Shown piece after piece: positions 24,909 to 34,643 of a DNA stretch of 64,000 nucleotides. Location of the stretch: assembly GCA_013397865.1 (NCBI GenBank), contig VZTI01000464.1:1132077-1196076 (forward strand). The letters run 5' to 3'. The notes beneath the pieces were generated by a model, which saw only the letters and a list, made by a program, of their open reading frames with translations, searched no databases and was not told the DNA's origin. Source of the DNA: Struthidea cinerea. Taxonomy: Eukaryota; Chordata; Aves; Passeriformes; Corcoracidae. Numbering within the stretch: the first letter of the stretch is position 1; the number at the start of each line of letters is the position of its first letter. The translations under genes and the position numbers were made by a program.

Positions 24909-26400
24909 AAGAAAGAGTAAGTCAGAAGGAGAGAGTGGTTCCTTCCTGCTCAGAGTATCCAAAGGGGTGATAAGTGGTGGAGGCTGTGGAGTGCTTCAGC
25001 TCTTGGGGTTGAGCACACACCGTGTTTTTGGAGTGACTGTCAGTGGTGATGCCCAGACCCATCGGAGAGGAGCTTAGGCTGGCTGTCTCTCCCTTGGAGA
25101 GCGAGCACAGCCAGAGCCTCCTTCTGGTATTTTATCAGTGCCTGCATGAGGAATGCCAGCTTGCGCTGAGTAACAACTCGTCCGCTATCTCGCTTGAGGT
25201 TTTCTTTCCCCTTTAAGTCAAGGAGAATCAGCTCTCAGAGAGTAGATATCATGCTCTGTGATTTCAGCCAATGCAGTCACTAACATCTTCCAGATGTTTT
25301 ATAGTCCCTTGCATCAGTTTCACAATGAAATTCCTCTTTGTTGCCCGTAATTCCTCTTATTTTCAGTGAAATCTGTGCTCTAATGGATACCTCCTTTGTA
25401 AGGTGGTGAACCACTCAATTTCAGCAGTCTGGGACAATCATTTACTGTCTGACAGCTCTGTGTGAAGTTTGTGGGATTTTCATAAACTGGCTTCAGTAAA
25501 AACAAAATTGACTGTAAGAAACATTTACCTACAGAAGCTTAATGTCAAACAAGGAGTCAGGGAAATAGGTATTTTTTTACTTGCGATTACACAAACCAGG
25601 ATACACTTGTACATTAAAAATAAGGATAAAAGTCTTACAATCTGCCTGCCTGCTGAAGTTTGGGAATGAAAAGGAGTTGGGGATTCAGCTGTGAGTGTAT
25701 GGTAAATGCTGGAATCAGTCATTTTCAAGCCCTTCACTAGGCATTAAGTCGCGAAGCTTGGAAGCAGATCTGCATGACTCAGTTGAATAAATGTGTTTGA
25801 CACAGAAGACAAATATTGTACTCAGTAGAGCAATTTTGAAGTCTAATGCTCTCCTCTCCCAACTAATTCTAAGGCTTAATTACTGAATACCAATATCATA
25901 TAATTCACAAATAATTCCCTGGCTGCCTTTTGTTCACTTGTGCCTTTAGTACTGTATTATCAAATACCAAAAGATTATCAGATAGCATGACGGGTTTGCA
26001 GATGCTCTGCAGTGCCAAAAAATATCAGAATGCAATAACTTGCCAATTCAAAAAGTGGTGTTTTACTGGCTCCACAGGAGTATTATTCCACTCTTTAGTT
26101 TTCCAAGTCTGATTTACATGTGGAAATAAAACCTTCCCTTCGTAATACTATTAATCTCCCAAATCTGAGAGGCAGACAGACTGAGTTTCCTTTGTCTTCA
26201 TTCAAGAAAATATATGTTTTGCCTGTATATCTTACAGCTTAGTTATCTGCCAGCAGATTATTGCAGGGCTGGGAAATAGGAGGAAAGAGAGCCTTTCTGC
26301 ATGGACAGGCTTCTGCCCACATATCTACAACTGCAGCTCTACTGACTTTATATTGCATGTTTTTCCAGGAGGGCCCCATTTGGTCCCCTTCAGCAGCTTG

Positions 26401-26760
26401 AGAAGACTTTTTTTTTTACATTAGTTTCTTGAAAAGCTGAGCTTTCATATGAGACCTTTTGAGTGACAGTTCTCACTTAGTTGAAATACTTTACACAAAA
26501 GGACACAAAAGCAATATATCTGGCACTGGAAATTGCTAGAATTGATCTTTGTACCATGAATTGATCTTATTTTTAGCAATAATCATGTTACATTATTGCA
26601 TCTAGAGATTTGATAGATGTGTGCAGTTTTTTCACCCTTTAATGAAAAGGTGTCAGTCAGAAACTTTTAGCATTCCTGTGCTCAATGTCAAAAATAACAC
26701 TGTGAGAAGGACTGGGATTTTCATTGTGAATATACACCCCATCATTAGATAGAGCAATTC
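26401..26760. promoter_or_regulatory. Candidate conserved non-coding element
   Basis: AT-rich unique sequence with a duplicated AATTGATCTT word (about 26541 and 26559), TTACATTATTGCATC, and no CpG within its middle part. There is no reading frame of note. The texture resembles a conserved enhancer; unproven. Confidence 0.22.
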
Positions 26761-28984
26761 AAGTATTTCATCTGACAAAGCAAAAGGCGTGAAAACCAAA
26801 CTGCTACAAAGCCCTTGGGAAGCAGCAAAATGGTTCAGATTTTGCTGGGCACTTACAGTCTCACCTCATAATTGCCCAGTCTCAGGGAGAGAAGCTTTCC
26901 ACCTTTACAATCCTTTGATCTTGGAGAGGTGCAGGAAGGCTTCATGGAAGGTCCTAGGTCCTGTTAGGTTTTTAACTATAAATGAAAATTTTGAGTGGAT
27001 GCTCAGTTTAGTTATGGCTCTCAGGTTTCTTGGGCCAAGCAGGTGAGCTCAGAATAGTCTTCGTTGTTTTCCAAGTTCCTGGCCTAGATCTGTTCCTAAA
27101 GTGGAGTGACTTGAATCCCCCTGATCTATCACATACGGCAGCCGCAAGAGGAGTAATATAATAAGTGTTGCCAGCCTGCCCGACAAAGGTGGAGCTTTCT
27201 TTGCCTAGACTTTTCTCCACTGTTTGGCGTTTGATACTGAAGGAGGTGGCAGCAGCTCCAAGCGTCACCTCAAGCATCAGCGATCAGTGAGAGCAGCAGC
27301 TTGAGGCTTTCGGCACGTGAGGTGCCACCGCAGTCAGTGCTAGCAGGGCTGCAAGTTCTCTGTCACCAAATGTGAAGCCACACGCCCTTTGGAGCTGATT
27401 CAAGGCTGTTTGGTGGGTGCTAGGCATGGCTGTGACTGCAGCACAGTGCCTTGCACGAGGGCACCGGAGTGATGAGGTTAGAGAGTGGTAGGACTACAGA
27501 CAAAGCTGTTTGAGGCAGTTAACAAAATAAATTGCACTGTTTGTACTGTGACGTTGGGTTGGCAGCCATGGCTTTGCACGGGGGTTCAGTTTCATTTCCC
27601 CTAGGATGGGTCTGCAGAGGACACAGGCTGCCACATAGGAGGAGTTTTCCAGCACCTTCTGCTGTGGGCCCAGGCAGATGGCCACGTCCTTCCACAGCTT
27701 TCTGGGAACCTTCATCAGAAGAGCAGAGCTTATTGCAGCATGAAGAGCAGTGGAATAGGGCTTCAGAAACGCCATACACAGTCCTGCCCATTTAGAGCAA
27801 GGTGAGACAACACAGGCTCAGGAATTGCACATAGGCGCTGGGGCTGGGCTGGGCTGGGCTAAGCCCAGAGCTCAAACACCAAGAGCAAGTGCTGAGTTAA
27901 CCATCTGAAAAAGATACGCTTTTAATGGTGCTGCCGCAGTGTAAAGTGCATCAGCAGGGTGTCTCAGAGAAGCCTTGTATTGCTCCTGACCACGTAGGAT
28001 CTGTCTGTGGATGAACAAAGGGTGTCGGTTTCTAGGGCTATCTATCCATTACTTCAGACAAACACATGTGGGGCTTGGAGGAGAAGGATGTTAGAGCAGC
28101 AATTACGTGAGGTATTAAGGAGCCACAGCTGGCCACTTAGCCTGTCATTAACGACCATTGCTATGCTCAAGTCAGGAAACACTAGAAATCTGCCGAGGAG
28201 GCCTGAATTAGCAAAATGTGAGGACAGTTTTGAGATCAGATGTTGGAGGGACTAATTAACTTTTGGAAGAAACACCTGCTGATAGATCCATGCTGGGTCT
28301 TTGAGACTTCAGGATCAGGACCACCACAGAGCAGGATGTGATCCTGGGGCTGTGGTGTGGCGGGAGCCACAGCCATGTAACCTCCCCTCGGTTCCAACAG
28401 AATCTGCTGCAGATGCCAGAGGAAATGCTTGAGGAAAACATGGGGTCTGAGCTGGAGTTTGCAGAGATAATGCATAATTTTTGAATGCTGAGGAGTGTGC
28501 ATCCGTAGCAAAGCTGGAACAGTATGTTGAATCCTGCTTTTATTTGTGGTTTTGTACTTGTACCCTCTAATGGCTTCATGCTCCTGCTTTAACATGAAGA
28601 TCCTTTTTACCTTGCTCCCTCCAGAAGCTGCCGTGGAGCTGAGTTCTTTGGGCCTTGAAGTTTTCAGCCTCAGTAGAGGCTGAAGAACCACCTGCATATA
28701 AAGCACAGTTGAAGGAGCACAGTAGTGTTCTACTAAAGCAGCATGTCACGCAGCTTAATACTCCTGTAGCACCAGTCCCTGGAAAGAAATAACCAGAGTT
28801 AGTGATTTCTTTTTCCTCTTCTTTTTTTTTTTTTTTTCCTGGGCTGGGGGAGGGGGAGTAGGACGGGGATTTTGCCCCTTATTTGAGAGAAAGAGAAGCA
28901 TTTAAGAATGGGTACTTAGAGAGTACTTTGTAAGCAGAAGACTTCTTCAGCCACTTTCCCCCTGATTCAGTGTTATTGCAATGT
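26761..28984. other. Gene-free unique sequence
   Basis: No gene is recognised. Overlapping frames on both strands at 27494-27795 and a 156-codon minus frame at 28236-28706 lack domains. A GGGCT pentamer repeat is at 27838-27860. A 16-base poly(T) is at 28822-28837. Confidence 0.5.
27838..27860. repeat. (GGGCT)4 short tandem repeat
   Basis: Four GGGCT units, followed at once by an AAGCCCA arm that creates a 6+1+6 inverted repeat (27855-27867). The G-runs are only three long. Confidence 0.9.
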
Positions 28985-29300
28985 GTGGGACTCCTGTGGC
29001 TGTCACTGCCACCTAATGCAATGAGTGACAAACACTACTTAGCATACTGAATGGGGGCACTGTCCCTAGCTTAATCTACCTAATGCCCCCACTGCAAGGT
29101 ATAAATAGATTAAGAGAGAAAATTCAATAATTTCTCCATTCTCCCACCAGAGCAATACACATTACATGTTCCTTGCCATCTAATTGCATTACATGGCAGG
29201 GATGCAATAAACATTTAATGGCAGTCACAGTCATCTGTCACTTCCCTTTAGGTTGGTAATGTTCAATATGATTTACATGCTTAATGCTGAACATTTTCAG
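28985..29300. promoter_or_regulatory. Strongest candidate conserved non-coding element
   Basis: The block is CpG-free and AT-leaning, with reading frames closed throughout. It contains many developmental-factor-like words: CTAATTGCATTACATGGCAG (homeodomain/POU-like), TGCAATAAACATTTAATGG (forkhead/HOX-like), ACCTAATGC repeated at about 29011 and 29078, and CATCTGTCAC (E-box-like). The sequence shows no simple repeat and no known transposon. I judge it an enhancer-type element by texture only; no alignment was possible. Confidence 0.35.
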
Positions 29301-30480
29301 GGGGAGGGAAGAAGGTATGAATAACCCACATCAAAGAAATTGTGGTTTTAGCTAAAGTATTTTCTTTAATTAGTTAAGAAAAAAGAAGAGTTTGAGTGCC
29401 CAGTACTCCTGAGGTACCTTAATTAATGCCTCATGAAACCAGGATGGGACATTAATAGTCTTGGTTCTGATTAACCCCCAGTGGTACTGTAGTTTTGCAC
29501 AGGTATAATGCTACAGAAATGAAACAGGAGTCACACCAATGAATTAAATGCAAATAATTGGAAGTGTTTAGGGAAAAATGCTTGACTCCCACTCTAGCTT
29601 ATTAGGCATCTTCATACATCAGTGCATTTCAGAGGGAGGTGCAGTGGGTATATATGGGTCTGATATATGTATGCACTTCAGGATATAGTGAATTGGTCTA
29701 TACAGTCAATTTTCTATTAGCTTCAAGAGGAACAGGGTGGTTCCATCACAATAATCTGTAAAAACATGGATGCCATGAAATACGTTGTTCATGTTGAACA
29801 CTGTAATGAAAAAGCTACAAATCCCTGTGGACATGTTAATATTAAATTATGTTCCCCCCTCCCCAGACAAGTTTGAAGGAAGATGCGCAGCCACACTTCT
29901 CATAAAACTGATCTGCTTTGCCTGTGCAGAGTTTTACCACGTGATGAGTAACGCGTTCCACATCCAGTGGCAAACCCCAGCTGTTTCTAAACAGGAAGAA
30001 CAAAAGTTTTCACGTACTTTTTCTTGTAGCAGCGTTGAGACCTGTGCTGTTGAATATGCAGGCCATTGGCTGTTTGAGCAAAGTTAAACGACTGCATCAA
30101 AAAGTGTCCTCTTCACACCAACGGTTTTTGAATTTACTAGAGAGGCATGAAATGTAAAAAAAATAAAAATAAATCCCAGTGTAGATTAGAAGAAAGCATA
30201 AATCAGACACGATAGCAAAACTAGTGTGAATTAGAGAAAAATTAAGAGAGTAGGAAGGCACTGGCTTTTTCTAGACAGACCACCAGCAAGTCATCATCTG
30301 GTGAAAACTTTCAGCCAGTGTGAATTTGAGCCAAACAGTAGCCTGCAGGTGACAGTCTCTGTAGCCCATTAAGAGTCTCTTGAGGCCTGTAATCCTGCAG
30401 CTGAGCCCTTTTCTTACGCTTTCTGAGAGCTTGCCTCACATTTAGATTTGCTTTGCTTTGCTGTGCTTGTGGCTTGCAAG
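29301..30480. other. Gene-free unique sequence with a strong lone acceptor motif
   Basis: No gene is recognised. A textbook 3' splice-site motif (GTTCCCCCCTCCCCAG) ends at 29868 inside a 100-codon plus-strand frame (29785-30087). No good donor follows within the frame, so an exon is not supported. Confidence 0.45.
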
Positions 30481-30483
30481 CAA

Positions 30484-30531
30484 ACTGGGGAGCAACTGTG
30501 GTCTGCAGCAGCGCTGTGGCTCCCCAGCAGT
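30484..30531. other. Imperfect hairpin, 9-bp perfect core stem
   Basis: CTGGGGAGC at 30485-30493 is the exact complement of GCTCCCCAG at 30519-30527. The loop is 25 bases. A one-base bulge allows two to three more pairs outside. It is too short to look like a typical microRNA precursor. Confidence 0.6.
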
Positions 30532-31189
30532 CAGGCAGTTTCCCTCTTCCTGTGGATCCCTAGAAGGATTGCTCTAATGTTTTGTCTCTTAATTTTGCTT
30601 TTGTAGTATGTAGGGGAAAAGAAGGGGAGTGGGTTTTAGTTTTCTTGTCTGTTAGAAAGTAAAAGTTGGGGTTCTTGGGATCTTTCACCAAAGGGTGGGA
30701 TTAGCTGAACAGAAATCCGGCTCTGAACTACTCTGTATTAGAAAGAGCTCCTAGAAATGGTGCTCAGTCAGGACGAAACACTGTGTGTGTGTGCGTGTGC
30801 AGAGAGTCACGTATTGATAACCTCACGTCTGTAGTTTGCCAGAGAGTTACCTGCTGAACAGTGCTCCGGGCTTTTGCTAATTTGACAAGGTCACTCCACG
30901 TGGCACTATCTGCAATGCAAACAATTACCAAAGGTGGCAAGGCAGCTTTTCTTCTATGAATCACTAAATCATTAACTTCTGTGTCACTGAAAAAGTATCC
31001 TAGCTACTGTTTGCGTCCTTCTCAATCAATATCCCCAGACAGAGTATCCATGTCCTTCATCCCCCACAGGAGTGACTAAACCTCTCCAGCAGCTCCGAAT
31101 CGCTCAGCTAATGGGCAGGGGAGCACAGACCTTAATTGTCCCTGACACCAACACAGCCGCTTCTCTGCTTTGCATATCAATCCCGTACA
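30532..31189. other. Gene-free sequence upstream of the CpG island
   Basis: A TG microsatellite is at 30782-30799. The last 150 bases (about 31040-31190) contain TCAGCTAATGG, CTTAATTGTCC and TTTGCATATCAAT (octamer-like, 31170-31182). With the adjoining CpG island this could be one regulatory unit. No gene is recognised. Confidence 0.45.
30782..30799. repeat. (TG)n microsatellite
   Basis: A short TG run with one CG interruption. Confidence 0.85.
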
Positions 31190-31472
31190 TCTCTGTCAGC
31201 GCAGAGGCCAATTGAGTTGTGGGAGCGCTCGGGCTGCTCTCCGAGCTCCCGAGTCAGGTTCGTGGCACCCTGACTCGATTCTGTTGACACACCGGGGCTG
31301 CCCACGCCCTGCTGAAAGCAGGCCCTTGCTGTTCAGGCTGAATGCATCCTGCTGCTGCGAAGTTGCGCGGTGCCAGCCCGGCGGTGTGCCGCTGGTGTCC
31401 AGCTCGGCGTGCGGGTCAGCGCCGGGAGCTTTGCCAGGCTGGGAAGGGAAAGGAGGAAGCAGCGGCACCCGC

Positions 31473-31502
31473 GGGAATGGTGCCCGTGGGAATGGTGCCC
31501 GC
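31473..31502. repeat. 15-bp tandem duplication
   Basis: GGGAATGGTGCCCGT is followed directly by GGGAATGGTGCCCGC: two units differing only at the last base. They lie inside the CpG island and abut the CTCF-like motif. Confidence 0.95.
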
Positions 31503-31515
31503 GCCCTCTGGCGGC
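31501..31515 (-). promoter_or_regulatory. Putative CTCF binding site
   Basis: GCGCCCTCTGGCGGC on the plus strand reads GCCGCCAGAGGGCGC on the minus strand. That agrees closely with the vertebrate CTCF core (CCASYAGRGGGCGC type), with the CC, AG and GGGCGC positions all present. It lies in a CpG island, a common setting for CTCF sites. The motif points along the minus strand. Occupancy cannot be seen from sequence. Confidence 0.6.
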
Positions 31516-31560
31516 CGCCCTGGGAGGGGTTTATTTGGAAACTCCGCAGCGCTGTGCCAA

Positions 31561-33350
31561 CCTCCTAATGCAGCTTTACTGCTGAGATACGCTCTAAACC
31601 TCCGAAGCATGTTAGTGCTTACACTAAATCCCCGTGAAACTATCCTCCGCCACAGTTAAAAATGAAGATTACAGCTACTGCTGTCAGTCCCTTGCATGCA
31701 GTGCACCAGAGGTTTTAAAAACCTGGAAAAGATAGTAATGACTGGAATTTTGATTGTGTTATTTTTGCATGTATGCTTTGGACTCACCCATATGGATGTT
31801 TTAATTGAAATTTCTAGTAATCTCTCACAATGAAAAAAAACCCAACTCTTAGTCATTAATTTTGTGTTTCACATTCTGTGGTGTGTCTTATAACTTTTTA
31901 AAAGTAGTTAAGGTACTCACATAGCCCCAACTACTGCAAAACTCCAGGTCTTTTCTTTATAGTAAGCGGAATGCAGTAATTTCTTGGGCTAAGAGCTCCT
32001 ACCAGTGTGGAAGTGACTGCTTGACTGATGTACTGAATTCAGGGATGGCAGAGCAGGAATGAATTCTACACAATCCCTTGCTGTCCACTTAAACATAAGT
32101 ACATGCTTTGATTTAATTTTCTGCTAATGAGATGAAATTTTACTTAACTGAAAAGGTTGCAAGAATTACTGCCTGTCTGTGCAACTGGGATTTTGTGGTC
32201 TGAGATGTTGGAAGGTTTGTTTTTACACGTAGCAGGTCTTTGAGAAATCTTCCCATACAACTAATACCAGAAAAATATTTTGAGGGTGTATCTGTATAGA
32301 CAGTGTAAAAATTTGTCTTTTTCATCCCGTCTGATATTCAGCGGAGAGCAATGTATGATTTAACCCAAGGCAGCTGTCCCAGTGCCAACCCCTCTTACCC
32401 CTACTGCAGCCAGTGCTGGACCACAAGGAAACTTCTGCCGTGGGGGGATATGCTGCTCCCAAAATATACAGCAGTTTGGTCCCCCAAATCTGCCCTTTCT
32501 CCCCACCCCTCTGGCTTTGCTTTCCCTGGAAGCGCCTGTGTTCATGAGTGAGTGTGGGGAGATCTCTGCTCTTACACGCTGGCTTGAATATTCAGGCGGG
32601 TTTGTTATTGTGCTTCAGGCCTCGTTAGAAGTTTTGAGAGAAGCGTGTGCATATAGATATAGTCATGAACGCATTTATTATTTGCAAATTTACACTTAAC
32701 TTTGGATATTAAATATACAAATGGGAACAGCCTGTACCAGTGCTACTGAACTGCCTGAAATACTCATTTCAGTCAGGTCTTGCAGTGATGTAAATTGCTG
32801 TAACCGCATTCAAATCCACGTTACTGTGCAATTTAGAGCAATTTGAAAATCTGTCCGCAGTAGATATTATTTGTTAATAATTCGGAGAGCGAGTTTTATT
32901 TATTCCTTTGAGGAAGAACTCTGAGAAGCATAGATTTAAAAACAAAGTAGAACTACATATCATTAATTTTGTGTATAATACATAGCTTGGAAGCATATAC
33001 CACAAACCAATCTACAAACTCTAGGCCCTGGAAATATTCTTTGAAAAAAAAGAAAACAAACACAAGCACATTTCTGTAGCATATAAAGGGTGACTTCATC
33101 AAAAATAATAAAGTTTTTATAAGCTGTTTTCATAGGCATAAAGGACTGTGTTTGGAAAAGTATTGAGGAGCATTGGGTAGATTTCACTCAGCATTTCTGT
33201 TGACTGGTTAACCCAGAAGGGGAGACTCAAAAGTGGAAGAGGGTTCTTAGGATGGCTCCTGATGGAACTGTTGTAGGAGTGATGTGTCAGTCCCCCATCA
33301 GAGAAAGACACTCATTTCTTCTGCTCATTTCAGATGTTCCTGGAGATAGT
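31561..33350. other. Gene-free unique sequence with a possible conserved block
   Basis: No gene is recognised. The stretch at about 32730-32910 (around GATGTAAATTGCTGTAACCG and ATTATTTGTTAATAATTCGG) is unique, with homeodomain- and forkhead-like words, and may be conserved. The frames at 32351-32699 overlap on both strands and have no domain. Confidence 0.5.
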
Positions 33351-33380
33351 GTATATATATGTACATATATATATATGTAC
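33351..33380. repeat. AT/GTAC-bounded dinucleotide repeat
   Basis: GTATATATAT is followed by a 20-base perfect palindrome (33361-33380) made of GTAC ends around an AT run. It is a simple repeat able to form a cruciform. Confidence 0.9.
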
Positions 33381-34534
33381 AAAGGTTTATATTTATAGGC
33401 AGGTATACAATAATGAGGCAGGCACAAATTTAGAAAGTAATTTCCATCCTACTGCAGTGAAAATAGAATTTCCTTTTTGGCACCATGCTGATACTATGCT
33501 TTGGATGCGGTACTGGCAAGTGCTCAAGGCTTTGCACCCTTAAGGGAAGAAGTCGGTTCTTCCCTTTCCACCACAAGGCAGAGGAAATGTCACTGTCCCT
33601 CTTTTATGGCAGGAGGCCCCAGCTTGGACTCATGTGAAATGTCACATGGAGAATCACAGCAGAGCAAGACTCGCTGTTCAGGAGCTTTAGGGATATGTGC
33701 AGGGAGGAAACTACATGCCCAAGTTTTGGCAAGGCAGGGGTGAAGTGCTTCAGCCAACAAGGAAGCTGGTGCTCAAAATCTGAAAGTTCCCTGGGAGTTT
33801 TGTGGCTGTGCCGTGCAGGCAGGATGCTGGGTTTGAAGGTCTTACTGTAATGTTTTGGGGATGGGAGACTGCTGGCTTTTCAGACCCACTCAGCCCTCAG
33901 CAAGTGTGTTTTTGCTATGCTGCTCTATCATTGCCTGTTCAGCAGTAGCCATGGGAGTCGGCTGCTTGGTCCTCTGAGTGTTCTGCTTTCTTGTAATGTA
34001 TTCCTAAATTGCTTAAAAGTTTATTTGCAGCTGTAATAGCCTGGGCTATCTTAATTTCTGTCTGCATGTTTGTAAAATCATATGTCAGCAGCCATCAACA
34101 TTTGACATCATTGTATCAATTACATCCCTTTGATGCTGGTAAAGGCTGTTTAAGATAACAACCCTGCACTTACTGCAATAAAAGTTTCCCCAAAACTGAT
34201 TTATACCATCATCGCTCATTCAGTAGGCTTGAAAACATTTTGTATAATGTTATTAGAGTGACTTTCTAGTGAACAATACAAGTTAATATTGATTTTAATA
34301 CACACAAATGATTCCTTTAATCCCCAAATGCTTAATGAAAGTTTTAGTGTGGTCTTATGAAAGAATTCATGGATGTGAGCTGGATAGCATGCAAAGAACA
34401 GCAGAATCTTCCATTCCAGAATACAACCTGATGCATGGCATACTTCTTTATCTTACCTATCCTCCAGGTAAACAGATTCATGGCTCCATAAATATTTGAT
34501 ACGGTCTCCTTTTTTCCCCCCTTATTTTCCTTTC
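33381..34534. other. Gene-free unique sequence
   Basis: The part at about 34050-34300 is AT-rich and unique, with ATTACATCCCTTTGAT (TCF/LEF-like CTTTGAT) and other enhancer-like words. A frame at 34308-34499 runs past a donor-like CAG-GTAAAC at 34466-34474, but no acceptor upstream is convincing. Confidence 0.45.
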
Positions 34535-34550
34535 TTTTTTTTTTTTTTTT
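34535..34550. repeat. Poly(T) tract in a pyrimidine-rich stretch
   Basis: Sixteen T inside a longer pyrimidine-rich tract (about 34506-34557). Confidence 0.9.
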
Positions 34551-34587
34551 CCCCTCCCAAAGATTACTGAAGTGTGTTTTCAAGGCT

Positions 34588-34615
34588 GTTTATGACTTTT
34601 GGGAAAGTCATAAAC
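34588..34615. repeat. Perfect 12-bp hairpin
   Basis: GTTTATGACTTT (34588-34599), loop TGGG, then AAAGTCATAAAC (34604-34615) are exact complements. The right arm recurs downstream at 34632-34643, giving a compound inverted/direct repeat. Confidence 0.95.
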
Positions 34616-34643
34616 ACTTTTGTGACTGGGAAAAGTCATAAAC
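34601..34643. repeat. Direct repeat of GGGAAAGTCATAAAC
   Basis: GGGAAAGTCATAAAC at 34601-34615 recurs as GGGAAAAGTCATAAAC at 34628-34643 with one extra A, 27 bases on. Confidence 0.95.

Larger units (their letters stand above)
22382..26400. other. Gene-free unique sequence
   Basis: No gene is recognised. It holds a 19-base poly(A) at 23405-23423 and a TG microsatellite at 24887-24908. A unique low-CpG stretch at about 25900-26080 could be conserved. The minus-strand frame at 22761-23147 (128 codons) shows no domain. Confidence 0.55.
31190..31560. promoter_or_regulatory. Small CpG island
   Basis: By eye I count about 30 CpG dinucleotides in roughly 355 bases (31198-31552), with clearly more G and C than the flanks. 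That satisfies ordinary CpG-island criteria, whereas most of the window is CpG-poor. Overlapping frames on both strands (31170-31659) are a by-product of the composition. Such islands mark promoters, alternative first exons or regulatory elements of lncRNAs and developmental genes. No TATA box or initiator that I would trust fixes a direction. Confidence 0.7.

Noticed and set aside
28236..28706. 156-codon minus-strand frame
   Set aside because: No recognisable domain, overlaps another minus frame, and no convincing splice sites.
29785..30087. 100-codon frame containing a textbook acceptor (ends 29868)
   Set aside because: No matching donor within the frame; a lone acceptor motif is common in pyrimidine-rich DNA.
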